64,000 nucleotides of DNA from Cubamyces lactineus. Its lineage: Eukaryota; Basidiomycota; Agaricomycetes; Polyporales; Polyporaceae. The stretch spans positions 18,132 through 82,131 of the forward strand of contig JACDTU010000038.1 of NCBI GenBank assembly GCA_022376465.1, written 5' to 3'. The notes beneath the pieces are model-generated. The model searched no databases, had not been told where the DNA came from, and was given only the letters and a program-made list of their open reading frames with translations. This document shows positions 24,132 to 35,707 of this stretch, one piece after another (position 1 is the first letter of the stretch; each line of letters begins with the position of its first letter). Position numbers and translations under genes: made by a program.

Positions 24132-25844
24132 ATGGATTGTAACATGCCTTGCGAACTTGAAGCCCTACTAGGAGAATCGCACCACCTCAATGACTCTGCT
24201 CCCGACTCTGTCCCCTCAGCCCAAGCAGAAGGCAGCAAAAATCCAGCCTATAACAGGAACCCTCAGGGACGCAACCAGCACCGTGAATGCCGTAAGCAAT
24301 GGGAGCGTTTGCTCAGTGATGCAGTACCCTTATTCTTCACTCAGCTAGCAAGGACGATCCGCGCGTTGAGGCAGCCCTCCGGGACTATCAAAGGCGCAAC
24401 ATCAGTGACAAGGAGCTCATCCGAGAGTTATTAGAAAAGGAATATGGTATCAAAATGTCGTAAGTACACCTGGTCATTCCTCGGCTGTCTTCGAAAACGA
24501 CTCATATTTGAGATTGGCCTGGCAGAACTGCTACTATTGTACGGCGGCGCAAGCAGTACGGAATTCAAGCAAGCGGTGCTACAACCAGAAACATGCCAGT
24601 GACACAAAAGCGTCAACTCATCTTGGACCAGATGGCGAAGCACCCCACACGCGGTGTGGGCCCGCGGCGAATCAAGGAGGCAATAGCTGCAGATACTGGC
24701 TACCAGCTCACCCGGTATGTTGTCCTTTGATCCTTCGATGTTGCCTGTCCAAGGGGACTGAGATGCAGATGCCCCGCAGCGACTACATATCTCAAGAGAT
24801 GCACTCACTCGATGGCGAGGGCTTTCAGCTCCGCCATCCAAGGACCAAGAAGAAACATCGTGTCGCTCTGGTAGTTCTTGGGCCAGACTATGAATGGAGT
24901 TGTGATGGACACGACAAGCTGGCTAGCATTGGTTTTCCGATATGGGGGATTCGGGACGTCTGGAGCGGGAAATGGCTTGGTCTCTGGGTTGTGCCTAACA
25001 ACCGTCTGAAGGTTGTCGTGGCGTATCTCTACCTCAGCCTTGTGAGGGAGCTAGGTGGTAAGTGGACGCGCATGTATAGATATCCAGCCTTGATACTTAT
25101 GCAGTGGATGCATTTTAGGGATGCCTGTACAGACAACTACAGACCGAGGCAGCGAAACAAGCTCCGTATATGCATTTGCCAGCGCTCTGAGGTACGTCTT
25201 GTACCGCGCTTAGTATGTGGCTGCCAACTAATCATCTCATGATATGTAATAGAGAGGAGTTCTCGCCTGATCTCCCAGTGAGGAAATTAGCTGCTCATCG
25301 CTTCCTGCCTAGCATCGAGAATACCACAATCGAGCGTGGCTGGCTCCGACTTCGTTTAGAGTGGGGTGATGATGTGAAGGTGTTTTGGGAGGCTGGAAAG
25401 GACATATACGATGAGATGAATGAGACGCACTAGTACGTCCGCTGCAGCCCTCAGCTATCTGTTCAGGACCGCTGATCCCCTGCTAGCAACCTTGTACATT
25501 GGCTCTGGCCAAAGCTCATCCAGAAGGAGCTTGACAAGCTGCGCCAAGATTTGAACGATCATAAACCCCGGAAGGACCGCAGTAAGCTCCTTCCCACAGG
25601 TGTTGCTCCAAATGTCTTATATACGCTCTATGAGCGGTATGGTGCTGAGGACCGTGGTTTGCAGCCAGTCGACCGTGAGCTCATAGCGCAGTTGATGGAC
25701 AATCTTGGCGGTGACGACTTGATACGGTTTGTACCTCGTGAATACGAGCAGCACATTCAGCAGATTTTTGACCACATCGGTGCACCGGAGCTGAGTTTCC
25801 ATAATATTTGGGATGTATTCACGCAGATGCTATCTATGATATAA
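24132..25844 (+). CDS. DDE integrase/transposase (rve-like integrase core)
   Basis: Spliced transposase of the element. Exon 1 from ATG 24132 (MDCNMPCELEALLGESHHL) is joined over a 38-bp intron (24307-24344) to a helix-turn-helix-like region (EALLRDYQRRN-type helices, KELIRELLEKEYGIKMS). A RRRKQYGIQASGATTRN segment and a second helical DNA-binding region (TRGVGPRRIKEAIAADTGY) follow. The catalytic core has the three acids in order: D in YEWSCDGHDKLASIG (about 24890-24930), D in TTTDRGSETSS (about 25132-25165, after an acceptor at 25119), and E in ENTTIERGWLRLR (about 25318-25355). The C-terminal region (VHWLWPKLIQKELDKLRQDL and onward) ends at TAA 25842-25844. This core type is widespread in basidiomycete genomes. 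The full DDE and the intact frame argue for an active enzyme. It is convergent with the alpha-kinase gene, only 38 bp away. Confidence 0.8.
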
Positions 25845-25882
25845 TGTTGTATAGATGTGTCTACGTCTACGATACCTATGGT

Positions 25883-28789
25883 TTACTTCACATGAGATGA
25901 CGGGCTAGATGACAGTAGCTCATCTACTTCAATATCCTTATCATCATCGCTAGCCAAAGACTCATCATCAGATATTCCAGCGATGAGATTCCGCACAGCC
26001 ATTGGGTTGGACTTCTGCACCCCACGGGTGCGTCGGGCGACTGGTGGAGTTTTGGGACCCGTACGGACCGCTGGCATCTTCTCTGCCTGTACAAGCCCAA
26101 GGCGGCGGCATAGCTCATTGCACTTGTGCTCTTCTCGGAACTTGTCAATCTCCACCTTCCCCTTGTCCCAATAGCCTGTCGGGCCTGTCGCCCAGTCGCT
26201 TTTGCGTTTTGCAAAGTGTCAGTTGTTGATCACTGTATGTTACGTTGAAAGTAAACACTTACGTGGTATGCGCCTGCGGATCAAATAGTATGACCTCCTT
26301 GCCCCGCACAAAACCTGAGAAGACGGCGGTGTGGTCAGATTGTTGTATTAACCGTCAGCTTCACGACACTTACCTTGTAGATCAACAAGGACGCAGGTGT
26401 AGTTAGAGTCAACAAGGACATGGTGGGCGAATGCATCGACTACACGCCCGATGGGGGTGGTGTTCTTCCCCGTTTCATGAGCACCGGAGAACTTCATCTC
26501 CACGTAACCATCTGCCTTACGAATGAGGCGAGTGGCAAGGAAGGTATCGTAGATGAGCAGGCGCTCGTCAACTTCGTTAGGACTGGGAACAAAACCCAAG
26601 TCCCACTGATTGACCAACCGACCCAAGAAAGCGCCATCATGATTGAACCGGATGTCTGTTCGGAAGCAATGGTCATATGTCAGCTAGTCCGAGAAGCGCA
26701 TGCAGCTGAAGTGCGTAGCTTACTGGCTACGTCAGCCAGGTCCACGTTATAGGCTTCCGCTCGTTGATGAAAGGTTGTAGCAAAATACTGCGCGATCGCC
26801 AGAAGCTTTAACTCATCAAGCAGATAGCGAGCGTTGCCTTCGTCATCAGCAGCATAAGACCCCAATGGCGCCATCTGCAGCAAAGCGTAGGGGTCGCCGT
26901 TGTACATTCCCTATTGTGCGGCCAAAGATGAATATAGGGCAAGACGTCAGGCCATATGAGACAAGTACCTACCATGAATGCGTATTTGGACCCGCCTCCA
27001 CCCAGCCAACCTTCACAGGGCTCCGATTTTCCCTTAAATTTTTGCCATCCCTGTCCAACGAGCACGTCTTCCTCAGCGCTGCTCTCAACAACGCTAGGGA
27101 CACCTGTATTATCCGCCACACATAGTACACGCCTGACTTTGAAAGCCGTGTATGCAGGAGGGCGGTTGATTGGTAGAGGAGGTGGGCGAAACGCGCTCAC
27201 ATAGGTTGGCCTGGCTGAGGCAAGCTTCTTCGACGTATCTGCAGAGGATACCAATCAACAACTAGTCTATTCATGTTGACAATGATTGTATGACTTACTG
27301 CCTTCACGATCAACCGCAGTATCACGTTTACGCTTACCAGAGCTACCGCTCGATGGACGCACGCTCGATCGGGAAACTCTGGTTGAGCTCTTGATACCAT
27401 TAGCCCTACGCGTCGGGGCAATCGATAGGGTGGCGAGATCGACTATCTCCTCCGCAGACTAGCTCGGATGGAGGAGTAACATATCAGGTACTATACAATC
27501 GCTTTATGTATTACTAGTAAGACTTACCTCGTCGGCATTCGGTGCAACATAGATCGATACATTGAGACGAATGAGACGCTCCTTCGCATCAGTCTGCGAG
27601 AGCGTCCCATCAGCCTGCAGCCCCTTAAAAACATCGCCTATTGATTTAAGGCTCGCAGCTTGAACGTCGATGTGATATCCAGTAGCGGTGCCTCGATGTC
27701 CTTTAGCGATGCTATACACCGCTTGTTCCCTACAACCAGGTGCGCTCAGTCATGCGAAGCGAGGTGAAAGGGAGAGCTCTATATAACCTCACTTACCGCT
27801 TGAAATCTCCCTCTGTGATTGGTAACTCCTTGCGTGATGCTACAGGTTGCGCAGTATATATCTCACGCACCGCAGACAATGCCCTGTCAAAGACAATGTC
27901 TGCGCTGTCCGTCGCCTTCATTGTTAAGCGACGGCAGGTCTTGCTGATCTAGTGATTACGAGTTAGCTCATACAGAACACTGAGACACCAAGCAAAGACT
28001 ATACCGCTCGCCCAGGGTCTCCGGCACGTTTTGCATAAAAGCCATACACCTCGACGTACACGACCTCGACGTTCCGGAGGTCTCTCAATGCTGCTTGCTT
28101 ACTTTTGATATCTGCCACGCGCTGCGATTTCTGTGACTCTGCTGGTGTTCTTGTCTGCCTGAGACGCAGGTCGGTCGCGGCCTTATCGTACTGCTGCATG
28201 CTAGTAGAGACACGATCTAGCCGCAACTGCAAGGCATCTGTTGACAATGAATATAATACCAGGCTGAGATGTAAGCCAGAACATACCTGTCATAGCATTC
28301 TGACTCTTCGCTGCCTCCCCTGGACCTGCTCCTACTACACGTGAGGATTGAACTCCCGAGTCTTTCTTCGCCGCTGTACAGGCCCCGCATACGTCCCCTT
28401 TCAAAAAAGGGTATACGCAGCTACATTTTCGGCATTGGGGCATATTCTAGGGCAGGTTAAATAGATGGACAATAATACAGGAATAGTTCATGATACTCAC
28501 CGTAGTTCGCACTTGGTCAGCTTCGCTCACAGCTGAAACTAACTTGATGCACCGCCCACATATCTCACTATCCAGGGCCTCAAAGCATCCACCGCAGTGG
28601 AGACACTGTGGTATGTCCTGAGTTTACATTAGATATAGCTGAATGGAGATGGACGCAAAGGGTAGCTACCTCTGGCCCGGGCTGTTCTGAGCCTGCACTT
28701 GATGAATCCAGCCGCAACGTGCAGCGCCCGCAGTATGTGGACTTGAGATGTTCGAAGATTTGACCACAGCCTTGGCAGCAGGCTGGCAT
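25883..28789 (-). CDS. Triple zinc-ribbon alpha-type protein kinase, transposon cargo
   Basis: Minus-strand gene with about ten exons. It starts MPACCQGCGQIFEHLKS at 28789. Three tandem Cys4 modules come first: CQGCG...CGRC, then CLHCG...CGRC (exon about 28617-28502), then CRKCS...CGAC (exon about 28445 onward). A helical linker (about 28250-27700) and a basic Ser-rich stretch (about 27460-27280) follow. The alpha-kinase region has a glycine-rich GGGGSKYAF segment and GMYNGDPYALLQM. Further on come LLIYDTFLATRLI, MKFSGAHETGKNTTP, HHVLVDSNYTCVLVDLQG, EVILFDPQAHT and the zinc-binding EEHKCNELCRRLGL. The acidic tail ends at TAA 25883-25885. Alpha-kinases (MHCK/eEF2K type) phosphorylate Ser/Thr. 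The position normally holding the ATP-binding Lys appears to be Leu (YALLQM), so activity is uncertain. It has no known role in transposition; it may regulate host or transposase. Confidence 0.75.
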
Positions 28790-29050
28790 AATGTGAAGAC
28801 CAGGTTTTTGTGAGGTAGGGAGATAGCTGTATGTACGAGCAAGAGAGAGTGCTGGTGTCGGAGGAGGGGCTCATGATTTTTTTCGGAATTTTGGGGATTT
28901 ATTGACGCAAACCAGCGAGCTGGCTCTGCTAAGCCAACTCAAGCCTACATCCTGCTCTCCGAGTACTCACTCACAACCTCAAACTGTGAAGTAGGATCAA
29001 TAGTTCATTCTCTCCCTCTTTCAGGCTGCATTGGACGAGGGAGGTGGACG

Positions 29051-29613
29051 AGGGAGGGCATGCAGAGCTACGTGAACTTCGCTAGCACTGGCTGTCACCA
29101 CTTAGTGACATTGTGTCACTTATCGTGTCACTTATCTCTCAATAGTCCTTACTGTCACTTGAATTGTCGGCAGGCGCGGGGGCATACCAAAGACCTTATA
29201 TTCATCTAAAGCCCTTTCTTATGCCCGTTCTATCTCAGCAAAACTAATTTGGTGCGGAGCCTGACCGTAATTACACTCCGAGGCAAACCTCAGTCGGCGC
29301 TGTTGTAAGCGCTCACGGGCGTTAGCACTTCCACATTGGGGGTGGCAGCGCGGAGTCATCTATGTCCTGACAGCTTCAATATGCATCTCATAGGTTGTAA
29401 GGCAGAAACTCGAGTTAATCTACGGTGAGTCCAGCGAGGCAGATGGCACGTACACTAATTGAGCTACCTGGCGTTGAAGTTGTCGTACCCCATGACGCTG
29501 GACTTGGCGCCAAAGAGCGCGGAACAGGTTCCGTGCGCGGCGGATCGATATCGATGTTGCTCGTCGTTCGTCGTTCGTCGCTGGAACTTGACCTGATCCT
29601 GCTCGGCAACCGT
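29051..29613 (-). repeat. Right terminal inverted repeat
   Basis: Reverse complement of the left TIR, ending inside at the AGGGAGGGCA boundary (29051-29060). Its outer 226 bp are repeated once more directly outside. Confidence 0.9.
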
Positions 29614-29839
29614 TCATAGGTTGTAAGGCAGAAACTCGAGTTAATCTACGGTGAGTCCAGCGAGGCAGATGGCACGTACACTAATTGAGCTACCTGGCGT
29701 TGAAGTTGTCGTACCCCATGACGCTGGACTTGGCGCCAAAGAGCGCGGAACAGGTTCCGTGCGCGGCGGATCGATATCGATGTTGCTCGTCGTTCGTCGT
29801 TCGTCGCTGGAACTTGACCTGATCCTGCTCGGCAACCGT
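29388..29839. repeat. 226-bp tandem duplication of the right transposon end
   Basis: 29388-29613 and 29614-29839 appear identical, both beginning TCATAGGTTG and ending GGCAACCGT. The target-site duplication lies next to the outer copy. Confidence 0.9.
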
Positions 29840-29840
29840 A

Positions 29841-29844
29841 ACGC
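29841..29844. repeat. Right target-site duplication (ACGC)
   Basis: ACGC directly following the right end of the element, matching 22906-22909. Confidence 0.65.
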
Positions 29845-32800
29845 GCACATCGTCTTCGATTCTGGTATTGACATGGAGTAGCAGGCTGAGCGTACATGCC
29901 ATCTGCAGCAGCCCTCTGGCAGCGCGAGATCCGCCGAGCAGCGTGCGTGGTGTTGTGGGCACGGGATGGGGACGAAAGATGGAGAGGACGTGCGATCGCG
30001 CGAGGGCCGATCGCCGGCTCGATCGTCTCAGACCTCGAGTCCCTTCGCTCCTCGCTCTGTCTTTCAGCGGGTCTATGCCAGATCAGGCGCACCCGTCGCT
30101 TTCTTCGGTGCCTCTCTCCCAGATTGGCCCAGCCTTTTAGGCCGGCGCGCCCTCCAAATCGCTTTTGCCCCCTGGCGGCTGAGACCACGCGCGCGTGCTG
30201 TGCTCCTCACAAGTCACCCGCCGCCACCGCTCAGCAGAGTAATAAGTAGGTGGGTCGCGCAAGGCGATAGAACGATCCCTCTCAAAGAGGCTGCGAGTGG
30301 GCTGCTGCCACGATTGAGTGCGGTCGCGTGCCCGGCTGCACGAGGTCACATGTAGCGAGTTCTACAGAGCGGCAGCTGTAGAACGCGGAAGACGGTGACT
30401 CGCTCACTTTGAAGTTAGGAGTCTGCAGACGGCGAGGCTGGCATCGCCCATCACGAGCCTCCGTGGTCGCGGCTGCTGTTCGTATTGCGATCGACGCTCC
30501 CGGTGGCGGTCTGCGCCCTCAGCCAGTCTGCAGCGGGGCAATCACTGATTGGGCCGTTCAATATGTGCATGACCACCGCTATGGGCGTCCGAGCGTCTTC
30601 CTACGTACAGAGCTCAGAACTGACGCGACGCTGGCGTGCTCGATTGGGCACACGGGCGCGTCGATCCGGCTCCCCGAGCCTTCTGCCATTGACCTCACCT
30701 CGACTCCCATCATCAACAGCAGGGAAGAGGACGTCCAGGGGGGACCGCCAGGGCGCAAGCGAGCACGCCCCCTCTCGCCCATCTCCAGGCAGGGGGCGTA
30801 GTCTCGATGTATGGAAGCTGGAACCGAGCGTGATCGTCCTGAGTGCTTCTAGCGCGTGCGTGTTAATTGAGGGGACGCGGCCTCAGACGTCGACATCTCG
30901 CCGTCGTGACACAGCACGGCGGACGCCTCGAAAGCGAGCGCGGGGAGCTGGAGGGGAGAGCGCAAGCGAGGGAGGGAGGTGGGGGAGATAAGGAAAGAAC
31001 GATGGACAACAGAACCCAACAGAAACTGAGATGGACGTTCCGAGGCGCGCTAGAGGAGTCCCATCGCGTTCGAATGATTCAGATTACGACGGGTGAGAAC
31101 AACATACGATAATCATGACGCGTTCGGCGGGGGGAGAACGAGGGAGAAGGACCGCGAACGCGAGCTGGACAATTGTCAAATTCCGCACAGTCAGTCCTCT
31201 GACGCGGACAATCGAGCATTCACTTCGTTTGGCAGAAGCGGAGTGCTGCGAACGCTGCGGGCGCAGAGCTCAGTCGACGTTCCCAGATGCTGGGTAGCCA
31301 GATACCGAGTAGAGCACTTATCGGGTGTATACCGTATACGCAAACGCCGTTGCCGGGCACGAGCGAGGCAGATCTCTCCCGAGTGCAGGGGCACGGTCGG
31401 GATCAGATCCAGGATGGGCACTCGGGTATCTGCAGCGGTCGGAGCCTGTCTCTCCATCCCAGTCTGCTGTCCGACTGTCGAGATGGAGAACGCTGATGGC
31501 GTTCCAGGGTGATTCCGCCCCCGTCCAGTATCTGTCCGTCTGCCTCTGCCTGTGCATCTGCTGACATGTCGTCGAGCGCAGGCATCACGGTATCTGGGCT
31601 GACGACAGGCCAACTGGGCGCGTACGGTTGGTTACCACGCCGCCGCGGGAAGGCTGGACGCTGAGAATAAGTACGGGTATGCGTGATTAGGATGTGATGC
31701 AGACGCGCGAGGCCGGGTACTTACGGATCCCGAGCGGTCGTATAAGCTCAAGCTCGAGCCTCCGCTCGTCATGTACAGCGTCCGTACAATTGAACCGGAC
31801 AGGGTCGGAGTGAGGATGATCCCCCAGACCAGACCTTGTCCTTGCCCGCATAGGCAGAATGTGCCTCAATTGGCGAGTGTGGCCACTGAACACGGGCAGC
31901 TTCTCGTTGTGCACGTCACCGAGAAGACCGCCGGGGTCGGTCAGCAGGCGACGGGACAAGAGGACGGAGAGGTGAGAATGGGGCGCTCGGATGGACGGAA
32001 TCTGTGATCCAACCCGCCGTCGGAGGACAGAGAGGAGCCCACGGGACATCTTCAAGGCCGACGATGGGTAGGTGAGGCCATCTCCGATCCGGGGCGCAAA
32101 GGTGCATCTCTGTGGACACCGGAGCAGTGCGCGCAGTGGGCGGCTGGTGCACTGCACCCGAGAAAAATCTGCAGATGTATGAGGGAGGGGCTGTGTCCGT
32201 AGCGCCCACTCTAGTTAGTATGAGATGAAAGCATCGAGGGAAGGGCCTGGGACGATGGGAGGAGGTCGAGGGCATGAATCAAGAGAAGCCGCGAATCATC
32301 TCGTCGCGCGTGTGACGGCGTGAGCGGCGGCGTGCGCCGCAGGGACGTAGAGAGACGCGGAGGTGGGCGCGGCACAGAGCTCGTTGAGACGCAGCGATCG
32401 GGGTGCGCCGCAGGCCAGGGTCGTCGGTCGTGAGAGGGCGAGGTCCGCCACCGTCTGCCGGCGACCTAAATGGACTGCTGGAACAACCGTGTACGCGGTT
32501 TTGGCAGATATGCGGGGTGAAGACGGAGCTGGACGCATGGGAACCATGACGACAGGCTCTGGACAGAGGGTGGGCGCGGCAGGAGGATTTTCGCGGATGG
32601 TGTACGGCATAGGAGCGCGTGCCAACGGCGAGGCAGAGACAAAAATAAGGGGAGCACTGGAGCGAGAGGCTGGAGCGAGAGAGTCATGCGAAAGGCGGAG
32701 GAGGGGAAAGTAGACTTTACTTTGGAGTAATCGCGGCGGTCGCACGGTCGAGTACGTGTTTGAACGAGAGGATTGAGGGTGTAAAGATGTGAATGGGGAT

Positions 32801-34180
32801 TGAGATCTGCGGCGGAGCGCTAGCGGGGAAGGGGGTCGGGTGATGGAGGAACGTATTGGGTTCCGCCGGGGGATGACAGTAGAAGGACGATGACGGAGTG
32901 CGCAAAGGGAGGGCGGGGAAATGGACGCGAATTGAGAGGGCAGAGCGAAGATGGAGGCGTGAGAGGAGGATGGTAGGATGCCGGAAGAGAGCGAGGAGAG
33001 AGTACATGTGATAGCCCGCGAGTGCGCAGAGGAGAGCAGAGTGGCCAGTGGAGAGGAGAGTGGCGAGCAGATGTGGCGGGGAGCGCTAGGCGGAATGAAA
33101 GCCGGTAGAGGGAGGGTAGGAGAGGCAAGTCCGCGGAGAGGAGGAGGAGAGGGATGGATCGTAGGCAGCGATCAAGAGAAGGAGGAGAGAGGGCAGACAG
33201 ATGAGATCGGAGTGGACAGAAGACGATGGTGGCAGACGGGAGAAGAGGGTGCAGATGCGAGAGTACATGTTGTTGAGTTAGAGTGACGCCTACGGGGCCG
33301 AGACCGGAGAGAGAGAGGAAAGGCAAGGTACGGACGGATGTGGCGGAGAGAGGGCGGCGGAAGGCGGGCGTTCGGAGGGGGAGGTCAGGAGAGCAGGGCG
33401 GGCGGGAGAACGTCGGGAGAGAACGAACGAGTGGCCGATGAGGCGACGACGCCGATCGTTGGGTTGCTGGGCAGCGTCGCCCGACGCATCGAGGAGAGAC
33501 TACGGGCATTGTTCAGAGTCTAAGGGAAAAGGTCGTTTGCCCCGAGCGCGGAGAGATTGATGGGAGGGGGTTGCCTGATTGGGGAGTAGGGCCGGGGTTA
33601 GCCGGGGGGAGGGAATATATGACAGAGGGAGAGGGAGAGAGGAGAGGCAGTGGACGTATGGTTTTCGTTTGAAGGTCGCCTCCTCCCCCCATCCCCTCCC
33701 CCGCCCCTGCTTTCTTCTCTCCGCCCTGCCCTGCCGCAACAAGGATACCGCCTGGAGTACGTCTCTTTCTCTCCTCACAAGCTGCCCCCATGCTTATCGC
33801 CTCGCTCACCGCAGATCTCGCGACCCTTGCCGGCTTCTCTCTACCCGCCCTCCCCTGCAAGCAATCCCCTCCCCCGCCCTTCAAACTCCCCCACCTGCCA
33901 TCTGCCGTACGCTTGAGCCTTGCTCGCGACTGCTGCCACTCCCGCACTCCGCCCATCGCTCTCACCACCCCGACACCAGCACCACCCTCCGCCCGCCAAC
34001 GTCCACACCGACACCCCCAACTCGATCCACTAGAGACTATCCGGATTCCGCTGAGTATCTCGCGTACCCGGTCTTCTCTCTACATCCGCACCCACCCTTC
34101 CACGACTCCCCGCAAAACGATCCCCGCTCTTCCATAGACGCTCCCCGCCCTTATCGGCCCAAACCCCTCCCATCCCAGCC
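29841..34180. other. Long gene-poor region and leader of the bHLH gene
   Basis: 4.3 kb without a recognisable protein. The left part (29.8-32.2 kb) is mixed sequence with short frames only. The part at 32.8-33.6 kb is strongly purine-rich on the plus strand (GAGAGGAG-type), so the minus strand gives long Pro/Ser/Leu frames that look like composition artefacts. 33.66-34.18 kb is pyrimidine-rich and probably the 5' leader of the bHLH gene. It contains an ATG at 33790 opening a 115-codon frame that ends at 34137, a candidate uORF. Confidence 0.45.
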
Positions 34181-35707
34181 ATGGCCCTTCCCCTCGCTAT
34201 CCCCGATTCTCCCGTCTCAGGCGCCTCCCCCTCCGCCTCCGACGCTTCAAACGGGCCCCAGACCCCCGTCTCCCCGCCCAACTCCGTACAGACCCTCGCT
34301 CTCCCCGCTTCAGACGGCGCTGCCCCCGCAGCCACCGCCAACAGCTCCTCCGCCACCAACCCGTCCTCTTCCCAGCCCGCAAAGCGCAAGCCCAGCCGTC
34401 GCGCCAACACCGCAGAGCGCAGGGCCACCCACAACGCTGTAGAAAGGGCTCGCAGGGAGACTCTCAACGGCCGCTTCCTGGTGAGTACTCGCATCAACCC
34501 CCGCCTTTCCCATCAAATCACGCGCTAATCTTCCGTCGCCAAGGATCTCGCCGCCCTCCTCCCCAACCTCTCCCAGATCCGCAGGCCCTCAAAGTCCTCC
34601 ATCGTCAACTCCTCCATCGCCCACATCCACGCCGCCCGCAGGCACCGCCTTCTTGCCGCCCGCGAGCTCCGCATCCTCAAGCTCGAGTCTGACGCTCTCC
34701 GTCGCGAACTCAACGAATGGCGTGACCGCTCCGGCCTTCCCCGCGTCGACGAGCCCGTCCGCGGCGAAGCTTTCCAGATGATCCTCAGCGGTGAGGTAGA
34801 GGTCCTCAACGCCGGCCCTATCGAGGAGGAGGACGGCAACGACGACTATGGCGACGACGACTACACTCCTGGCCCCGCTCCCGCCGTTCACAACGGCATG
34901 ATGCACGACGACGTCCAGATGGACGGCCCTCTCCATCTTCCCAAGTCTGGCGACGTCAACCCCTTCGCGCACTCCGTCCCTCAGCAGCGCGGTGCTCTCC
35001 AGCTCCAGACGATCCTCCCGCGTCCTGCCACACACGGCCCGCACACGCCCATGATCGTCCAGAGCCCCACCGCGGTCTCGTTCGAGAACCCGGCCATGTC
35101 CTCCATGTACGAGCCGCACGCTCACCACATTCAGCCCCAGTTCCCTGGCGGCCAGTACATGCATCAGCAGCAGCAGCAGCAGCCCATGGGCGGCCACGTC
35201 CACGACGACAAGTGGGGTGCTCAGATGTTCAACACGCAGGTCCCTGGCGGACCCGCGCTGTTCACGCCTCCCGCCTCCTCCCACGGCGCCGCAGGCAACG
35301 TCTCTCCCATGAACGTCGGTGCCCCCGGCCAGCAGCAGCAGCAGCAGGCGTACCTCCTCAACCTCCAGCGCCAGCACCTGATGCAGCAGCAGCAACAGCA
35401 GCAGCAACACGACGCGTCCCCCACCTCGGGTCCCATCAACGTCCGTCGCGAGCGCAGCGGCAGCGTCAACAGCAACGGCAGCGGCTACGGCAGCCCCGTC
35501 AGCAACCCCGGCAGCAGCTACGAGATGCCGAGCGTCATGAACGCCTCCGCCGCCGTCCCCCGCCGCATGGCTCCCGGCAACGGTGGTTGGGACGACGCTA
35601 TGAGCATGGGCATGGGCGCGATGCCCGGCATGGGCATGATGAAGAGCGCCCCCATCAGCGTCGGAGGCGGCGGCAACGGCCACGGCTACGCCGCCATGAT
35701 GCTTTGA
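34181..35707 (+). CDS. Basic helix-loop-helix transcription factor
   Basis: Two exons (34181-34480 and 34544-35707, intron 63 bp) encode about 487 residues. After a Ser/Pro/Ala-rich N-terminus comes the basic region and helix 1 (ERRATHNAVERARRETLNGR). It carries the H-E-R pattern used for E-box contact. The intron falls in helix 1 and helix 2 continues in exon 2 (SKSSIVNSSIAHIHAARRHR). A leucine-rich helix (LRILKLESDALRRELNEW) follows and may extend dimerisation. The rest is low complexity with Gln runs (about 35163-35182, 35333-35348, 35383-35408), Gly/Ser/Asn tracts and a Met/Gly-rich end. It probably works as a nuclear dimeric regulator. Target genes are not evident. Confidence 0.9.

Larger units (their letters stand above)
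22910..29840. mobile_element. TIR DNA transposon with DDE integrase and alpha-kinase cargo
   Basis: A 6.9-kb element delimited by near-identical inverted repeats of about 565 bp. The left one is 22910-23474; the right one starts at 29051. The outermost bases read TACGGTTGCC on the left and GGCAACCGTA on the right. Directly outside lie ACGC (22906-22909) and ACGC (29841-29844), a candidate 4-bp target-site duplication. Two convergent spliced genes fill the element: a DDE integrase-like protein (+) and a zinc-ribbon/alpha-kinase protein (-). The outermost 226 bp of the right TIR are tandemly duplicated. TIR identity appears complete by eye, which suggests a young insertion. The DDE type and 4-bp duplication are reminiscent of integrase-derived (Ginger-like) transposons, but I cannot assign a named superfamily. 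Confidence 0.85.

Noticed and set aside
29415..30188. Open frames at the right transposon end and flank
   Set aside because: The same frames appear in the left TIR and in the duplicated end, so they are shadows of repeated terminal sequence.
30409..31613. Several 100-170-codon GC-rich frames on both strands
   Set aside because: They overlap each other in different frames, lack plausible splice continuations and resemble no family.
32820..33509. 229-codon minus-strand frame rich in Pro/Ser/Leu
   Set aside because: It lies in a purine/pyrimidine-skewed tract that opens frames by composition alone, with no domain pattern and no splice or promoter support.
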